64,000 nucleotides of DNA from assembly GCA_942159475.1 (NCBI GenBank), contig OW804096.1, positions 104,134,194 to 104,198,193 of the forward strand, read 5' to 3'. This stretch comes from Sthenelais limicola. Lineage: Eukaryota; Annelida; Polychaeta; Phyllodocida; Sigalionidae. The stretch's first letter is position 1. Each line of letters starts with the position of its first letter. The notes under the pieces are model-generated. The model was given only the letters and a program-made list of their open reading frames with translations, had not been told where the DNA came from and searched no databases. Positions 45,401 to 58,400 of the stretch are shown here, piece after piece. Both the position numbers and the translations under genes were made by a program.

Positions 45401-48400
45401 CATTTTTTACTTGCCCCGGGCAAGTAAACATAGGTTTTTTCAAGCCCTGTATGTCTTAGTACGCATGTATCGTTGTATGAGAAATTAACAGCACTAAATC
45501 ATTAATGTGTGTTTATACCACTCTCGAAACGGGATGAAATTCAAAATAATGGAGCTTTCACTGCACCCAAGTTTTCAAATAATATGAACCTCCTTCTGCT
45601 AGGCTCCAGTCAAAACGTGGGCTCAACGTACTATCTGGTATTTTCAAAGATGTGAAATTCGGAGGCAAAGGACATGAGGTTGGTTTCATTTTTTCTTTGT
45701 GCCATTATTTTGATTATAGATGATTCCCGATAGCCAATATTCTTTTTCTAAATATCTAACGTTTCACGATATATAATATATAGTTCTTTATTTTGACTAA
45801 ATGTGATTAGTAAATAACTGTTTAGTCGTTAATTATTTTGATTGAGACGTTCCCGCTAAAATCATGTTTGAGTACCACACATTTAGTTTTTATTTGACGA
45901 AGTCAATATCAGGTGCAACTTTTTCAAATAAACTGTCGATGACAATACGTTCTTAAGAAATAACATTTGAGCTAACCTGTTTTTCTAGGCGCGGGACCTA
46001 TCACTTCTGATGGGAAAACTTGAACATTGGGCCCACCGACTTTACCCGAAAATGTCCTTCGACGATTTCATTGAGAGACTTGAGAAAATGGGAGGAAAAA
46101 AGCCTGTCCAAGTAAGTTTCAATTTCCGGTTTCAATTACCCTGATTCAAATGGAATTGCTGATAAGTATTCCCATTTATAATCCCGATATGATTAGTAAA
46201 TAACTGTTTAGTTTATGTGATCTTCATAGCCACCTATTTTGAAAGGCCAAAATTGAAACTTGATTCATAAACCCGAATTTGGTTCTAGACCTGCCTAAAG
46301 CGTATCCGCTTGGACATGGACATGCCGGCAGGTGACGAGGTCCTGCGTGGCGGTAGTGACGATGAGGAAGAAGCCAGGACGACGGGAGCTGTTGATAACC
46401 CTGAGGTGTGTATTTCCGAGAGGTTTTCCAATTTTCATCGGAATTTCACCTTTTTTTCCGCTCTGATAAAGCGCCTTCATTGCTCACTATCCTGATCTAC
46501 TTCGATCGTGTCAAGCCTGAAAATAAATTGAGGACAAGAGTCCAACTTGCTGCATGACCACTGAAGCCTTATATTTAATTAAAAGAGATTCATGTTTATT
46601 TTCACGAATTTCTATCTTCTCACGCATTCAACTGTGCTATCATGTAATGAGGATAGAAACCCCCTTAAATCACAATTTCAGTCTATGCAACGAGACTTTA
46701 TTAGGCGAAATCTTAACTCACGATTAGGTGAAAGTTCTGACAAGTTTCTCCACCTTATCTTGTTATCTTATGGGCCAAAGCAAAGGGTTAATTGCCCCAG
46801 CGGTCAACATCCGAGGATGTTTGGCCCTTCCTAAAGGGCCTGAAGAAAACTAGAATCTCCCAGTTCCTTATCCGTTTTGGAGGTGCTAGTAAAGTTTCTT
46901 TCACTATTGAATAAACATTGCATAAATCTGGTTCAGAACATCTGTAGCTCGGAACATGTGCACCTCATTTGTAAAATTTTAAAAAAAAGAGAGCAAGTAT
47001 CATGAGGTAATTTGTTTGTTGACTAATTTTCAGTTAGTTTTTTCCCATTTGATCATATCAAACACTTTGATTTGAAGTATATAAAACATAAATGTGCGGC
47101 TTACTCATTTTTTCACCCACACGTCCCATTATGATTTACGAAATCAGCTCGCACCAATGTTAAATTTAGGGATATTTTCATGTCCCTGTATAAATCAATG
47201 TGTTAAAATTTCTCAAGATATGTAACGTTGCTTTTATGGGTTTTTTTGCACTCACGATCAACCTTCCTTGATCTTTGCACACCAGACCCCTTATTGTTCT
47301 CACAGCAGGACCAAGCAAGCTCGGGTATATAGCATTGGACATAGTTCTACCTCTCCTTAAATAGTCTCGTTGGTCTATGACATGTTATATACAGGTGCAC
47401 AGGTAACCAAAGTTTGGCGTCAACTCTTTATTGTCCAGATAAAGTAAAGAATAAAATGGTGAGTCACACGGTTCCTGCGAAATTGATTATAGAAATATCA
47501 TATTTAGATAATGCAATTTATTAGAAATCATCACTTGATGTGAGGTACTTATGGTTTCTCGTCTAAGAAAGCTCATCAGAGACCCCCAGTATCAATCGTG
47601 TGTTGAGTGAAATTAGTTTTGATGGCTTATGGAAAAAATATTGACAATTTAAATAAAGAAAAGAGTAGGTTTGTTTGCATTTGCCATAATAATTGGCCTT
47701 AGGCTTGAGACTAAAAACATTCAGCTGATTCTTGTTAATTCTTTCAAAAGAGGTTTGTGGTTGTCCCCTCCCGTTTCTGTGTTTCTGTGAGACGCAACAG
47801 CATACATGCGTAATAAGTCTTGTAAGACTTGTTGCAAATTATTCTAAAGTGGATATTCAATTATTGCTCATTTCATACAGAATTAAAAAATAATGTCCGT
47901 TAACACAAGCCCTCTCCGTAGAGACTTCTTCATTTAACTTGCACTTGCAAAACGTTTACATAGCGCTATTTCTTCACTCAGATTACGGACATGGACGCTG
48001 AGGAAGCGTATGAAGAAATGATACGACAGGAGCGAGAAATAAGGGAAAAGAAGAGGGCCCAAGAAAAAGGCACGCCTGAAGTAACAAGCACACCTCCAAC
48101 AAACATTAAATATATTTCCCAAGAAAATCCAAGCAGTGCCTCAAAAGTAAGTGTGCTGTATTTATCATATTTTATGTACAAATCTTGTTCACGCTGCACG
48201 ATTACTATCATTTTAGAGACATTTATAATTGGACTTATGTTTACATCCCAGGGTCTTACTGCTAGTCAGAAAGAAAGAATGGAAAGGAATAGGCAATTTG
48301 CGTTCGAGAAAAGATTGGCCAAACTTGGGAAGACACCAACAGGTGAGATATAAAAAAAACATTTAAATTCTTGATTTATTTCAAACGTGTCGGCCTTTGA

Positions 48401-49032
48401 GTGCCCTTTACTATATCTAAACTTAGTTATTAGTCACTATTACTTATCTTCCAATGCCTACTGGTTTGATTTCAGGTGAAAGGCCAAGTTCACAATCTGT
48501 GCCACTATCTCAAATACCGTCCGCCCAGAAATCTCTATCTGTCCCGGATTCATGCAAGAACGATGGGACGACAACTAATGAAACATCAGAATGGGTAACT
48601 ATTGTGGAGAACACTGAATTACTTCCCGAAGAAAGTGAATCATCTTCAGACCTGAAACTGAAATTGACCGCTACGGAAGATTCTGAAACGTTAGCAAATA
48701 GCACCAAAGACACATATATAGCTAATGAAACTACTGCCTCGTCATCTATAAATAAAATCAATTCCCCAGCGCAGGAGTCTGCTACTTCTAAGGACGCTGG
48801 TCTGTCACTGAATTTACACATGCCATCTTCAGAGGAAAGTGAATCCTTACAATTGAAAATGTCAGAAACCGATGATGATGCTGTTCGAGATGAAGACATA
48901 CTGTTGGAGGGCGTGTGTGTGGAGCAAGATTCGGGAAACATTAATTTCCTGAACAAAGTAGACTCAGAAAACAGACACTTAGAACTGAAGTTGAGTGTGA
49001 CTGATGATGAAGCGGGGATGGATACTGATTAG
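42445..49032 (+). CDS. TIPIN: TIMELESS-interacting protein (fork protection complex)
   Basis: Partner of TIMELESS; stabilises stalled replication forks and promotes checkpoint signalling via RPA and Claspin. Eight coding exons: 42445-42598, 44274-44391, 45603-45678, 45989-46111, 46289-46405, 47982-48146, 48252-48342, 48476-49032. They sum to 1,401 nt (466 residues) with every phase matching. The conserved TIMELESS-binding domain spans KRGLNVLSGIFKDVKFGGKG, KLEHWAHRLYPKMSFDDFIE and TCLKRIRLDMDM. Exon 7 carries the RPA-binding helix (SQKERMERNRQFAFEKRLAK). The C-terminal exon is long, acidic and Ser/Thr-rich, making the protein far longer than the 301-residue human one. Its motif LKLKLTATEDSE / LQLKMSETDDDA / LELKLSVTDDEA occurs three times. 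Confidence 0.96.
42992..43087. repeat. 44-bp-arm hairpin in TIPIN intron 1
   Basis: Arms beginning CACTCTGTTC and ending CAGAGTG differ at about three of 44 positions and are separated by under 10 bases. In RNA this would be a long, nearly perfect stem-loop. Confidence 0.8.
43284..43305. repeat. 22-bp perfect palindrome centred on CACGTG
   Basis: GAACTGTTCACGTGAACAG followed by TTC is perfectly self-complementary with an E-box core. It lies in TIPIN intron 1 and could be a bHLH site or chance. Confidence 0.8.
43675..43970. repeat. dispersed repeat, copy 1 (TIPIN intron 1)
   Basis: About 295 bp align in the same orientation with 46909-47195 in TIPIN intron 5. Shared words include ACATCTGTAGCTCGG, GAGCAAGTATCATG, CATTTGATCATATC and ATGTTAAATTTAGGGATATT. 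An old dispersed element of unknown class. Confidence 0.75.
44527..45033. mobile_element. hAT-like non-autonomous element in TIPIN intron 2
   Basis: A 507-bp segment from CAGTGTTCAAAGTAT to ATACTTTAAACACTG (inverted ends), flanked on both sides by ATAGAC (44521-44526 and 45034-45039). CAGTG-type ends fit hAT; a full 8-bp target duplication would be expected and only 6 bp are obvious. Confidence 0.65.
45156..45449. mobile_element. short hAT-like MITE with ACTTGCCC/GGGCAAGT repeats
   Basis: A 294-bp segment with inverted ends CAGGGCTCGAAAA and TTTTTTCAAGCCCTG, flanked by TATGT on both sides. The interior is built of repeated ACTTGCCC and GGGCAAGT hairpins. CAGGGCTYGAAA ends are typical of widespread hAT MITEs. 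Confidence 0.7.
45805..46212. repeat. 22-bp direct repeats flanking TIPIN exon 4
   Basis: GATTAGTAAATAACTGTTTA plus GT occurs at 45805-45826 and again at 46191-46212, one copy in each intron beside the exon at 45989-46111. Confidence 0.8.
46909..47195. repeat. dispersed repeat, copy 2 (TIPIN intron 5)
   Basis: Aligns with 43675-43970 in the same orientation, with many substitutions. Confidence 0.75.
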
Positions 49033-49325
49033 ACATTTTAGTTGATAGAACTTCATTATTTATGCTTCGATTGAGATGTGGTGTTCTGATATTTTTTGGA
49101 GAAAAAAATGAATGCCTTAGCTTGCGTTTTACACCTCGCCCCCATCCTACACGAAGCTGTGGTGATAAGTGTTTGCGTCACTTTTGGAAGCCCTGACAGG
49201 TGTTCTGGTCGACCCTAGTGTGTAATCATTCTCCACCGAGTTCTCATGTATATTATTCTATTATATATGCTCTGAACTAGTTATGCTTGAGATATTTGTT
49301 TGTATCGAACCGAGCAACTTTACCA

Positions 49326-49331
49326 AATAAA
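49326..49331 (+). terminator. TIPIN: TIPIN polyadenylation signal AATAAA
   Basis: First good AATAAA after the TIPIN stop, 294 bp downstream. It lies only about 30 bp from the AAGAB signal on the other strand. Confidence 0.7.
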
Positions 49332-49362
49332 AAATCAACATTCAAGGATTCAGATCAAAGAC

Positions 49363-49368
49363 TTTATT
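49363..49368 (-). terminator. AAGAB: AAGAB polyadenylation signal AATAAA (reverse strand)
   Basis: TTTATT on the plus strand, 83 bp past the AAGAB stop codon. Cleavage 10-30 bp downstream would fall at about the TIPIN poly-A site. Confidence 0.65.
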
Positions 49369-49450
49369 TTACATTGTCGTTGGTTAATATGTACAAATTA
49401 TATACTGTTCAACTATATATATACATCTAGAATAATAAGTTGGGTTTTGT

Positions 49451-52400
49451 TTAATGATCCTCGTCGGATAATCCCTCTATCTCAGCTTCGTCACCCCCTA
49501 TAGCCTTCCAAAATGTGATAGCGACCTGGAAGTTAATAACAATACGAAAGGTGAGGTTCTATCGGTCATGCAGTCTATTGTAAATAATAAGTTACAAGTA
49601 ATGTTCAATTTCGATTTCTGCTTATTTAAGTGCTAAAAGGAAAAGATCGGGCGTGGAACATGAATACCTTTTCTGCATAAGCTTTCCTCTGGTCAGGTGG
49701 CAAATGTTCAGCTCTTTCTGTAAACAAAAAAATATAGGGACTGAGAAAGAAGCTAATTAATATTAATATTTTGCCTCATACACCAAGTATATGTCCCTTA
49801 ATTGCTAAGAATTCTGAACACATTAAAAACAAGTAAATAGCCAAAGAAGTGGAGCATTATTCATATGGTGCACACCAAATGGATCGTATCTCAACCAGAG
49901 ATTTCATAGGGATTCCCCCTTGTTGGCGTACGTCATATATTGGAAATGAGGGCACACCATATAGCTTTGGACTTCTGCACCGCTGAGATAATTATATGCT
50001 AGGTTTTCCGTTCAATTGGTTGTTCAGGCTATAATTGGTTGTATTCGGAATTGTGTATGGGCTTCACTGAGGCTAAGTTCTTAGAGTGGTTTAATTTTAA
50101 ATATGGCTAAACAGCGTTGATTTCAATGTCACACATCACTATTTAGGTCCCAATGGTAAAATAATGAAATAAAGATGATTCACAAAGTTAAAGTTAAAAT
50201 ACCCTTTCCGGCATAGAGTGTGGTATGCATCAGATTTCTAAAGGTAATGGTAGTGCCAAACTGTTCATCGGACAAACGGAATTCCACATAACATCACACA
50301 GCATATACAAATAGACCCTGCACACACGCATATGTGACCAGGGGTTCCCCAATACCCCTCCTGTCTTGAATGGGCCAATACGAAAATCGATGCCAAATTT
50401 GTTAGTTTTAATCAGTTTTTCTTCATTTAAAACGTTTCTCCAGGACATATGATAGCTTTAGAGTGTTTATCTCAAGGATAGTCATTACATTTCAGGATCT
50501 TCCACAGCTGATAATGCATCTTTAATCGACATGAAATATAACTCACGTTTCATAATTTGCATTTTTTCAAAAAGTTGCTCGAATGATTCCTCGGACAAAT
50601 CATCATTTCCCAACGACGAGAGCATGGCTATATCGTCGTTATTCAGGGAATCTGTTGGATTATAAAGAGCGTACATGTTTATAAATACAAGGAAAGCCTG
50701 AAGGAATTGATGGGTCCATGGACCACCGGCATATTGTCGGGGGTAAATGGAATTTCGACAGGCAAGGTAAGGCATAGGCTTAAAATTTTATTGTAATTAT
50801 TTTCATTTGAACAATTTCCACCATCTCTATGAGGGAGAGTGAGACATAATCCTCTTAATCTGTCTTTAAATCGATCATTTTATTAAAGATACTAGATTTA
50901 GTTTAATGCTTAATATTGCCTTTCATAAAGAATTCTCTAAACTAATCTAATGTTGAACATGACACACAGATGGGAGTTAAGGAAGGGTGATATCATGTGT
51001 GTGTGGGGGGTGGGGGTTGTGTCCAGGCAGATTTCAGACATCAACACCAGATAAAGTACTCTGCCTTATACATTTAGGGCTGTGAAGAACCCCAGACACA
51101 TAGTATAACCAGCAATGTATATGAACACCTCCCTATAGTCATTAATGTACGTCATGAAACTTAGATAAATGCTTAATGATTTTAGGACTTAATAGACCTT
51201 ACCCATTGTCTCTTGACCTGCTTGCATGCTATTAGCCCGATTTTTTTCTTCTTTGCTAATTGCAGTTGTTCCCGAGGCGCCTGATCTCCCAGCTGCTTCT
51301 GCATTCTTATTCACTTCTTGTTTTGAGTTTTCTTGACTTGCTAAAGTTTCAGTAGTACCTGAGGGACATCCACTAGATTCTGGGGGGTCCGTAACGGCTT
51401 CTACGGTAGCCTGATCTGCGCTTCCCGTGGTTGGAATGCTATTATCTGTATGTGTTTCTGCGTCATCTTGCCTAATAACTGCTTCATCTTGCCGACTGAC
51501 TGCTTCGCTTGCCATCATCTGATTCATGTATGGGCTCCGGAAGGATGGACTTTCTATGTACGAAAATGAAGACCATGTGAATAATAACAGATACTATAGT
51601 ATAGTTGTTATAGATAACCTGTAATCAGAGATTACATTTGCATCATACTGTCATGCAAGAAAGATTAAATATTATATTGAAATTATTTCTCACCTCTCAT
51701 AACTAAATTTGGCCACATATGAGCGTGTAACGCCTGAATAATTCTTTTCACACCTGTTGTTTCTGGAAAGTCATCTGGAAAAATGAAGTTTCTGATTACA
51801 ATACAATAATGGTTAATAGTAACTCAATGGGTATAACTACGGAGTTCCAATCGAATATACATGCTTTCCACAGATTTTCAGACACTCGAGAACTCCAAGT
51901 ACGTATAACAAAATGACATTTCACAAATTAATAAACTCTTCGGTGAAATACTGGAAAATATCAACCATCAATTACCTTCTTCTTCATCACTGAAAGTCTC
52001 AGGGGCTAATTCAACAAGTTCAAATGAATGTTCCAGGCACCAGGCATGGACCTTTGATCGAGAGACAACTACAGAAAAAAAAAGAAAACATCTGAAGCCT
52101 TGATGCTGTGAGCACTGCAATTACCAACACATTTGCATGGTTCAATCAATGACACAGGTTTGGAATTAGAAGATAGGAAATAACCCTGTGGGGATCATTA
52201 ACACGTTAAGCCTATTCAACAGGCCTCGCACATGGAGTGAAAGAACACATTTGGCAGATATAAGTAGACGCCAAGCCTGTTTAAAGACATCCCTCGATAA
52301 AATTGTGTCTCAAAAGAATCAACAATCGACAGTAAATCAGTGAAAGTTTATTCCTAAGATATCTAGAGTTGTTAGACAAACCATCTTCTGGTTCACACCG

Positions 52401-55400
52401 CTGACAGACCAGCATCTCCACAGGTGCATCGATTTCCTTGGCAAAGGGCATCCATGAAGCAACTTTCTCAAAAGTTGACTCCTACAAAATGGACGTTAAT
52501 AATGAGCAACATTCTTTGTTAAAGTTACCACTACAGGAATTGAAGAGACTAATTATTTGTGACGGGGCATTGCTATCAATCAATGAAATACCACTGTGGA
52601 GTCAGCATATGAGGAGATCTTAGGAGGCTCGCTTAGCCTAAAGCCACTTTAGGATACTGCAGCGCTCATTTAGCAGTTGTAATACCTGACAATCAAGTTC
52701 AATAAGCATATCCCCCCCCCCCCCCCCCTTATCTTTTGACTATCGCAACATTAGTGAATGAAAATATACTTAGGGTATTCCTACTGATATTACCTACTTT
52801 TGATAATTGTATACGAATTTCATGTAGTAATTTTGAATGTGGTTTGGATACCAATACTCTCAAAATATGCACTAAATATATATTATATCCACTACATTAC
52901 CGAGGAACACAAAGCGTGGAGACAGTTTCAACGGCGTCCAAAAGTCCGCCCTTTATTCAATAAACATAAGAAAAAAATTTCACAGGTGAATGGTGATCTG
53001 CTACCTATTCTTTGAGACGGCCTCCGCGCTCTGGTCACGTGATACATGTAGCAACGACGGCCGCCATCTTTCTTTGGTGACGCCAAGCAGCTAGCAACGC
53101 ATATCGCCCGTGTATATCAACCACACATTCTTGGGAACTATGGTGAAGATTTGCGCTGTTGGAGAGTGTAAAAGTCTCTCCCCAAGCTGCACCTATTTTA
53201 TTACATTAGCCTATGGTACTCAATCTTTAGTCACACTTCAATTCAATATGATAATTTTTGTCCAATAATAGAGTCGTGGTCAGGGCTATTCACGGTCAAA
53301 GTAGGCCTACCACTCTCAAAGTACCATCCAACGTCACCCAATCTATATGCCATAGTACCTGCGCGACTGGTAGAGGCTATGATGTGTGAATGCATCACCT
53401 AGTTATATAGGCGTTATGTTAATATCAATTGACACCATCTACAGAAATACGCATATTTTTGGGCCAAAAGGAACAGAGATCATAGCCTATAGGGCGCGTA
53501 AGTAGTCCACGGCAGCGATTTTTTGAGTCGCGCTACTGTAGCAGTTTCATGACGTCATGTGGACATGTCGCGCAAAGCTCCCATAGTCCCACCATTGCGG
53601 AGATAAATAATCTCTGTTTGTTCATCGATCATATAGTTTTATGAGTTCTAACTTACATATATCCATCTTTAGAGGCAAACGATTTCAACTATAGCCTTCA
53701 TAATCGTCAAATCGTTACTGGGGCGATGTATAGAGTGGTTATTTATCGCCCCAAAACTAACTCTATGGGGATTATTTACTTCCGGTCAACACATCGGTAC
53801 AACTACGCGACTAATTTTCATTAATTCGCGCCCTGCCGCCATGACACTTACGCACTCTATTCACATGTTATAAAATTGTAAGGACTGATCTGTATGATTA
53901 ATATCGTATTCACCAGCAGTCATAAATATCTATTGAAAGTTTAAATAGGCCCTACTCTTAGTTGAACACCAAAAACAATAATCCCAGCGATTTTCTGATT
54001 TTTGAAGTTTTATTAGTTGATTGAAGTATTTTATGAGTATGATTCCAACATTTCGGATACAGGGTTACATCTGATGGTTAAATATTAAGGGAGATGTTCA
54101 AATATTACAATAGCAGAAGTTCCATATCTCCCCAATAATTAATTCTGAAATATTTAAAGCCCTCTACATAGCTAAAATGTATCTATAGCCAATGGCTACG
54201 AAACGTATGCTACCAGTAGCCTACTCACTTGATAGTGTTTTCCTTTATTTCGAATAATCTTTTTAATCAAGGATGGTGAAGGTGTAGTTCTCAACAGAAC
54301 AAATACTGTGAACCTTTTAAGGTTTTTATTATAGAGGAACACACCCTCCCTCCCACCTACCCCGTCTCTCTTTCTCCATCTCTCTAGCTCTCTTTACTCT
54401 TTCTATGCCCTCTCTCTTTCTACCCTTGCCTCGCCCACCTTTCTCCCCTACCACATATATCTTTCCCTCTCACACCCCTTCTATGTGAAGCTCATGCACA
54501 AAAATAAAAGCATGAATACAGAATTACCACAACTGCCATAGATGCACGAATTGTGCGGAGACATGGATATGATATTTGTGTAGGTAGATATAGAATAATC
54601 TTGTAATTATATGCGTTATATATATGAAGGGTCCCATGACTATAATTCGGGACAACCAGAGCCAATAATCACTCATTTCTGCTGATATCTTAATCCAGCT
54701 ACAGTGTCCACCCTTTCTGGATAGTCACAAGACATTTTCTCTTCAAAAATCCGCATTGACTTTATAAACACAAGCAAGAACAATTCCTAAAATCCGTCCG
54801 TAGACGGCCACGCACACATAGCGCACAGTGCATAACAAGCCTAGCAACACCTTTGTATTCACCTATGCGTGAATTGCTACTGTCCCGACTGCAGCGCCAC
54901 CTGCAAAGTACCCGGATTCCCGTCTCAAAGAATGGTGGTTTGGTTCCAAACTGGTTGTCAACAAACAAACAGCCCGGCGGGAAGGTTGGTAACTAGGGAG
55001 AGAGAGTCATACTGCAGATATAACCTTGTCCATAATTACATAATAAATAAACGCCATATAACACTACATTACCGAGGAACACAAAGCGTGGAGGCAGTTT
55101 CAACAGTGTCCAAAAGTTTGCCAAGACCCAGTAAATTGTAGAATGATTGTAGAATAAATTGTAGAACATGTAAGAAACCACACCAACATAAAGAGACAAA
55201 CTAGTCAGTAGTCAGTAGTAGTCAGGTAATAATTAGTCTGAATGAATCACAGTTTTGTACTAAAGGACGAGATCTCATTTTCAATGCGGCATTTACAATC
55301 AAATGGTGTGATCAAATGGTGTAATCAAATACAAAAGTACTGCCATGGACTTCCAGTGACCTATGCATTTAAGGTGTTGAGCCGGCAGAATATGATTTGA

Positions 55401-58400
55401 GGAATAATGGACTGTCCGATGAGGCAGGGAATCTGTAGAAATGAGTTTGCAGGAGAGAACAAGCAAACAGGGCTGGTTTCTCCACATAAAATACAGGAAT
55501 TGAGTGAGTATGGTCTCTGTACTGTAATGTCTTAGAGGAGCAAACATGGATGATCATTCCCTGAGGAACAAACTCAACATCAGATCTCCTGATCAGATGA
55601 TCTTTGGAAGTAGCAGAGGATGGGACAATGTTCAACTTCCTGAGTAGTGTCCGGAAGGACAAGGCAATCACACTCCACAGGGTGATATTTTCCACCTTAG
55701 AAAAATCTACAGAGTCGTACATGGCGAGAAGATTAGAGACTGACAGGCAAGCCTTCTGATGCACTTCCTTTGCCAAGCAACCTAGCAAGTCCCATCAATG
55801 TTAGTTTTACAAGGTAACTCTCTCTGAACAAACCGGGATAGCCAAAAAATTGATGTAGGGAACAGATTGCTGACACATAATTATTACACATAGAGTACTT
55901 CACAGTTTTGCCGATATATACAATAAAACAACAGACGGTTCAATCTGTAGCAGGCAAGGGTTTGAGAGAGTTCTGTTGACAGAAGTCAATAAACTTTCCC
56001 CACTGGCTATTTCGTGTTGATGGACCATACGGCAGCCAGAGTGGAGCTAACATCATTATCCAGTGTAGGAATGTCCACCCTCAGACAACTCGTAACTGCA
56101 ACAGAATAAGAATGGACAGATATCAGATACGTCACCCGAATGAGCAATTCTAGAAAGCATGTCGGGTATGTGATTATCAACCCCCTTCACATGTCTGGCC
56201 GTGAGATAAATGTTTGAGCGAGCACACAGACAGAAAATATCACGAAGCACAGCCATACTACACTTATTACGCTGACACCCTTATTGATGGCTGATAACAG
56301 TTGGGTGTTGTCTGTGTAAATCACAATGTGCAAATTGGGCCACAGATTGGAATAGCGAACTAGGGCCAATTTCACAGGTAGAAGTTCAAGAACATTAATG
56401 TTGTCCAAGCAGCCCGCAGGAACAGACTGGATAGCATTGTCCCAGTGATGATGAGAAGAGCACAGGAGATCATGATTGTGAGGAGTCAAGTCTTCATTGA
56501 AGTAACCGGCCTGCCAACCCATCCCAGATTGGAAACCGTAACCACTGAGACAAGCATCAGTATGTAGAGTAGGGCCTGCGCCATAGTTGTACTTGACCAT
56601 TAAATTCTTCCCATTGAAGACAGACGCAAAATGGGGCCACCATTTTATGTCCTCCTGGAACTCAGAAGAAATTCGAATGTGAGGGTTCCCCTTGGGCAGG
56701 TTTTTCAAGAGCTCAATCACATGTCTGGAAAACGTTCGACCACCTTTGATGACCGTGGCAGCGTGAGCTAGAATGCCACAGAGTCTTTCTACTTCCTTCT
56801 TGGTGGCCCACGTGCGATGTTTGAAAAAGGATAGTTCAGTGTGCACAAGAGATTATCAGCTCGCTGAAACTGTCGTGCAATCAAATTTCTTTAAAAAAAA
56901 AGAAAAAGTGTTCAGTTTTAGCATCTTACTCTCAGGTAAGGCAAACTCCATACTGAGGGAGTTGAAGAGAATACCTGGTACACAGTTGACGTACTGGGAG
57001 ATGAACATTTGTCCCATGCAACTCTGAATCCTAAGGAACCCAGAATCTCTATCAGACATGACTGAGCAGACTGGCATTCCTCAAAGGAGTTTCCAAAACA
57101 GAGGAAGTCGTTGAGATAATTAACACAAGTTTTGAAACCACGTCGCTGAAGACATCTCAGAACGAAATTGGAAATCTGAGTGAAATGTACGAGGCACATT
57201 TCAGCCCGAAGCACAAACGTGTATCAACGAGGTATTTCCGGACTCCATTGAATGACCATTCAACACCTTGGTAGGTCCACTGGGAAGGGTGTACACTGAT
57301 AGCACAATATGCTGCCTTAATATCCACACTAGCCATGAAGCAACCTGGTGTGACTAGGTCAATGACGTCATCTACAGTCTTGTATGAAAAAGTGTGGCAG
57401 GTGGTATTCATGAAATTATTAATCGAAGTACCCAGGGGCTGACGGCAGTCAGTGATAGGTCACCACTTATTATTGGGTTTTGGCACAGCACCCAATGAAT
57501 GAATACAATGAGGTTTCGATTCAGAGACTTAGTATTTACCTTCAGCAATCTCTGTGGCAATAATATTTGCCGATGAACTTTTGAGCTGGCCCCTGTAGGA
57601 CAGAGGAATGATTATTGTGGTGATACTGAGGCACTTGAGCAGTTGGGTCAACAATCAAAAACCGAAAGAGAACACCAAAGGGAATGTACTGCTTGAGGGC
57701 GATGTCATTTTCCTTGGCAAGCTCGTACATCCAGCCTGCAATATTTCAATTAGATAAGGCACTACCAATCCAGTGGTTGTCTGTCCTTGCAACAGGCGCA
57801 GCTAGGGAGCACGGCCACAGGCGTATATTCAGAATAACGACTGAACCCATCCATAACATCGAAGACAATATCACTGGTAAAGTTACAATCAAGGTTATCA
57901 GTCGGCTGTATGGAGTACAGTGATCCGTCAACACTAAACAATTCAGGAGCACAGTCAGCTAGAGTATGATTGAAGTAATAGTCAGCACCAGTCAAAGTTG
58001 ATGATCCAGCCCTGGCAGGGCTATGGAAGGAGAACAGCTGATCGGGGTCAGTTACCGGGACTGTAGCGTCAAAGGTGATATGAACAGGCAAGGCGGGTGA
58101 AAGCTTCAAAGACATGCCATGTTGACATGAATCAAGAGTAACATACATTGAAGAAGAGTCCCAGTTATCAATTGCAGGTAAGTAGCAACCGATCAAGTTT
58201 GTCCAGGATCAGAAGAAGAATATGCCGATGTATCATCAAAACAAGTCTCTAGAACACAACCGGAAGCAAAATCCCCATTTTGCTTCCGGTCTCATCAAGA
58301 CTCAGGCTGAGCGAGAAAATGGTGTCGAGGAATAAATCATTTAGCAGATTCTGCACAACCCACAGCCTGATGTTTCCCTTGCAAATGTGTTATCTGGGAC

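Noticed and set aside
48510..48956. 148-codon antisense ORF over the last TIPIN exon
   Set aside because: Mirror of the Ser/Glu-rich TIPIN coding sequence; no independent evidence.
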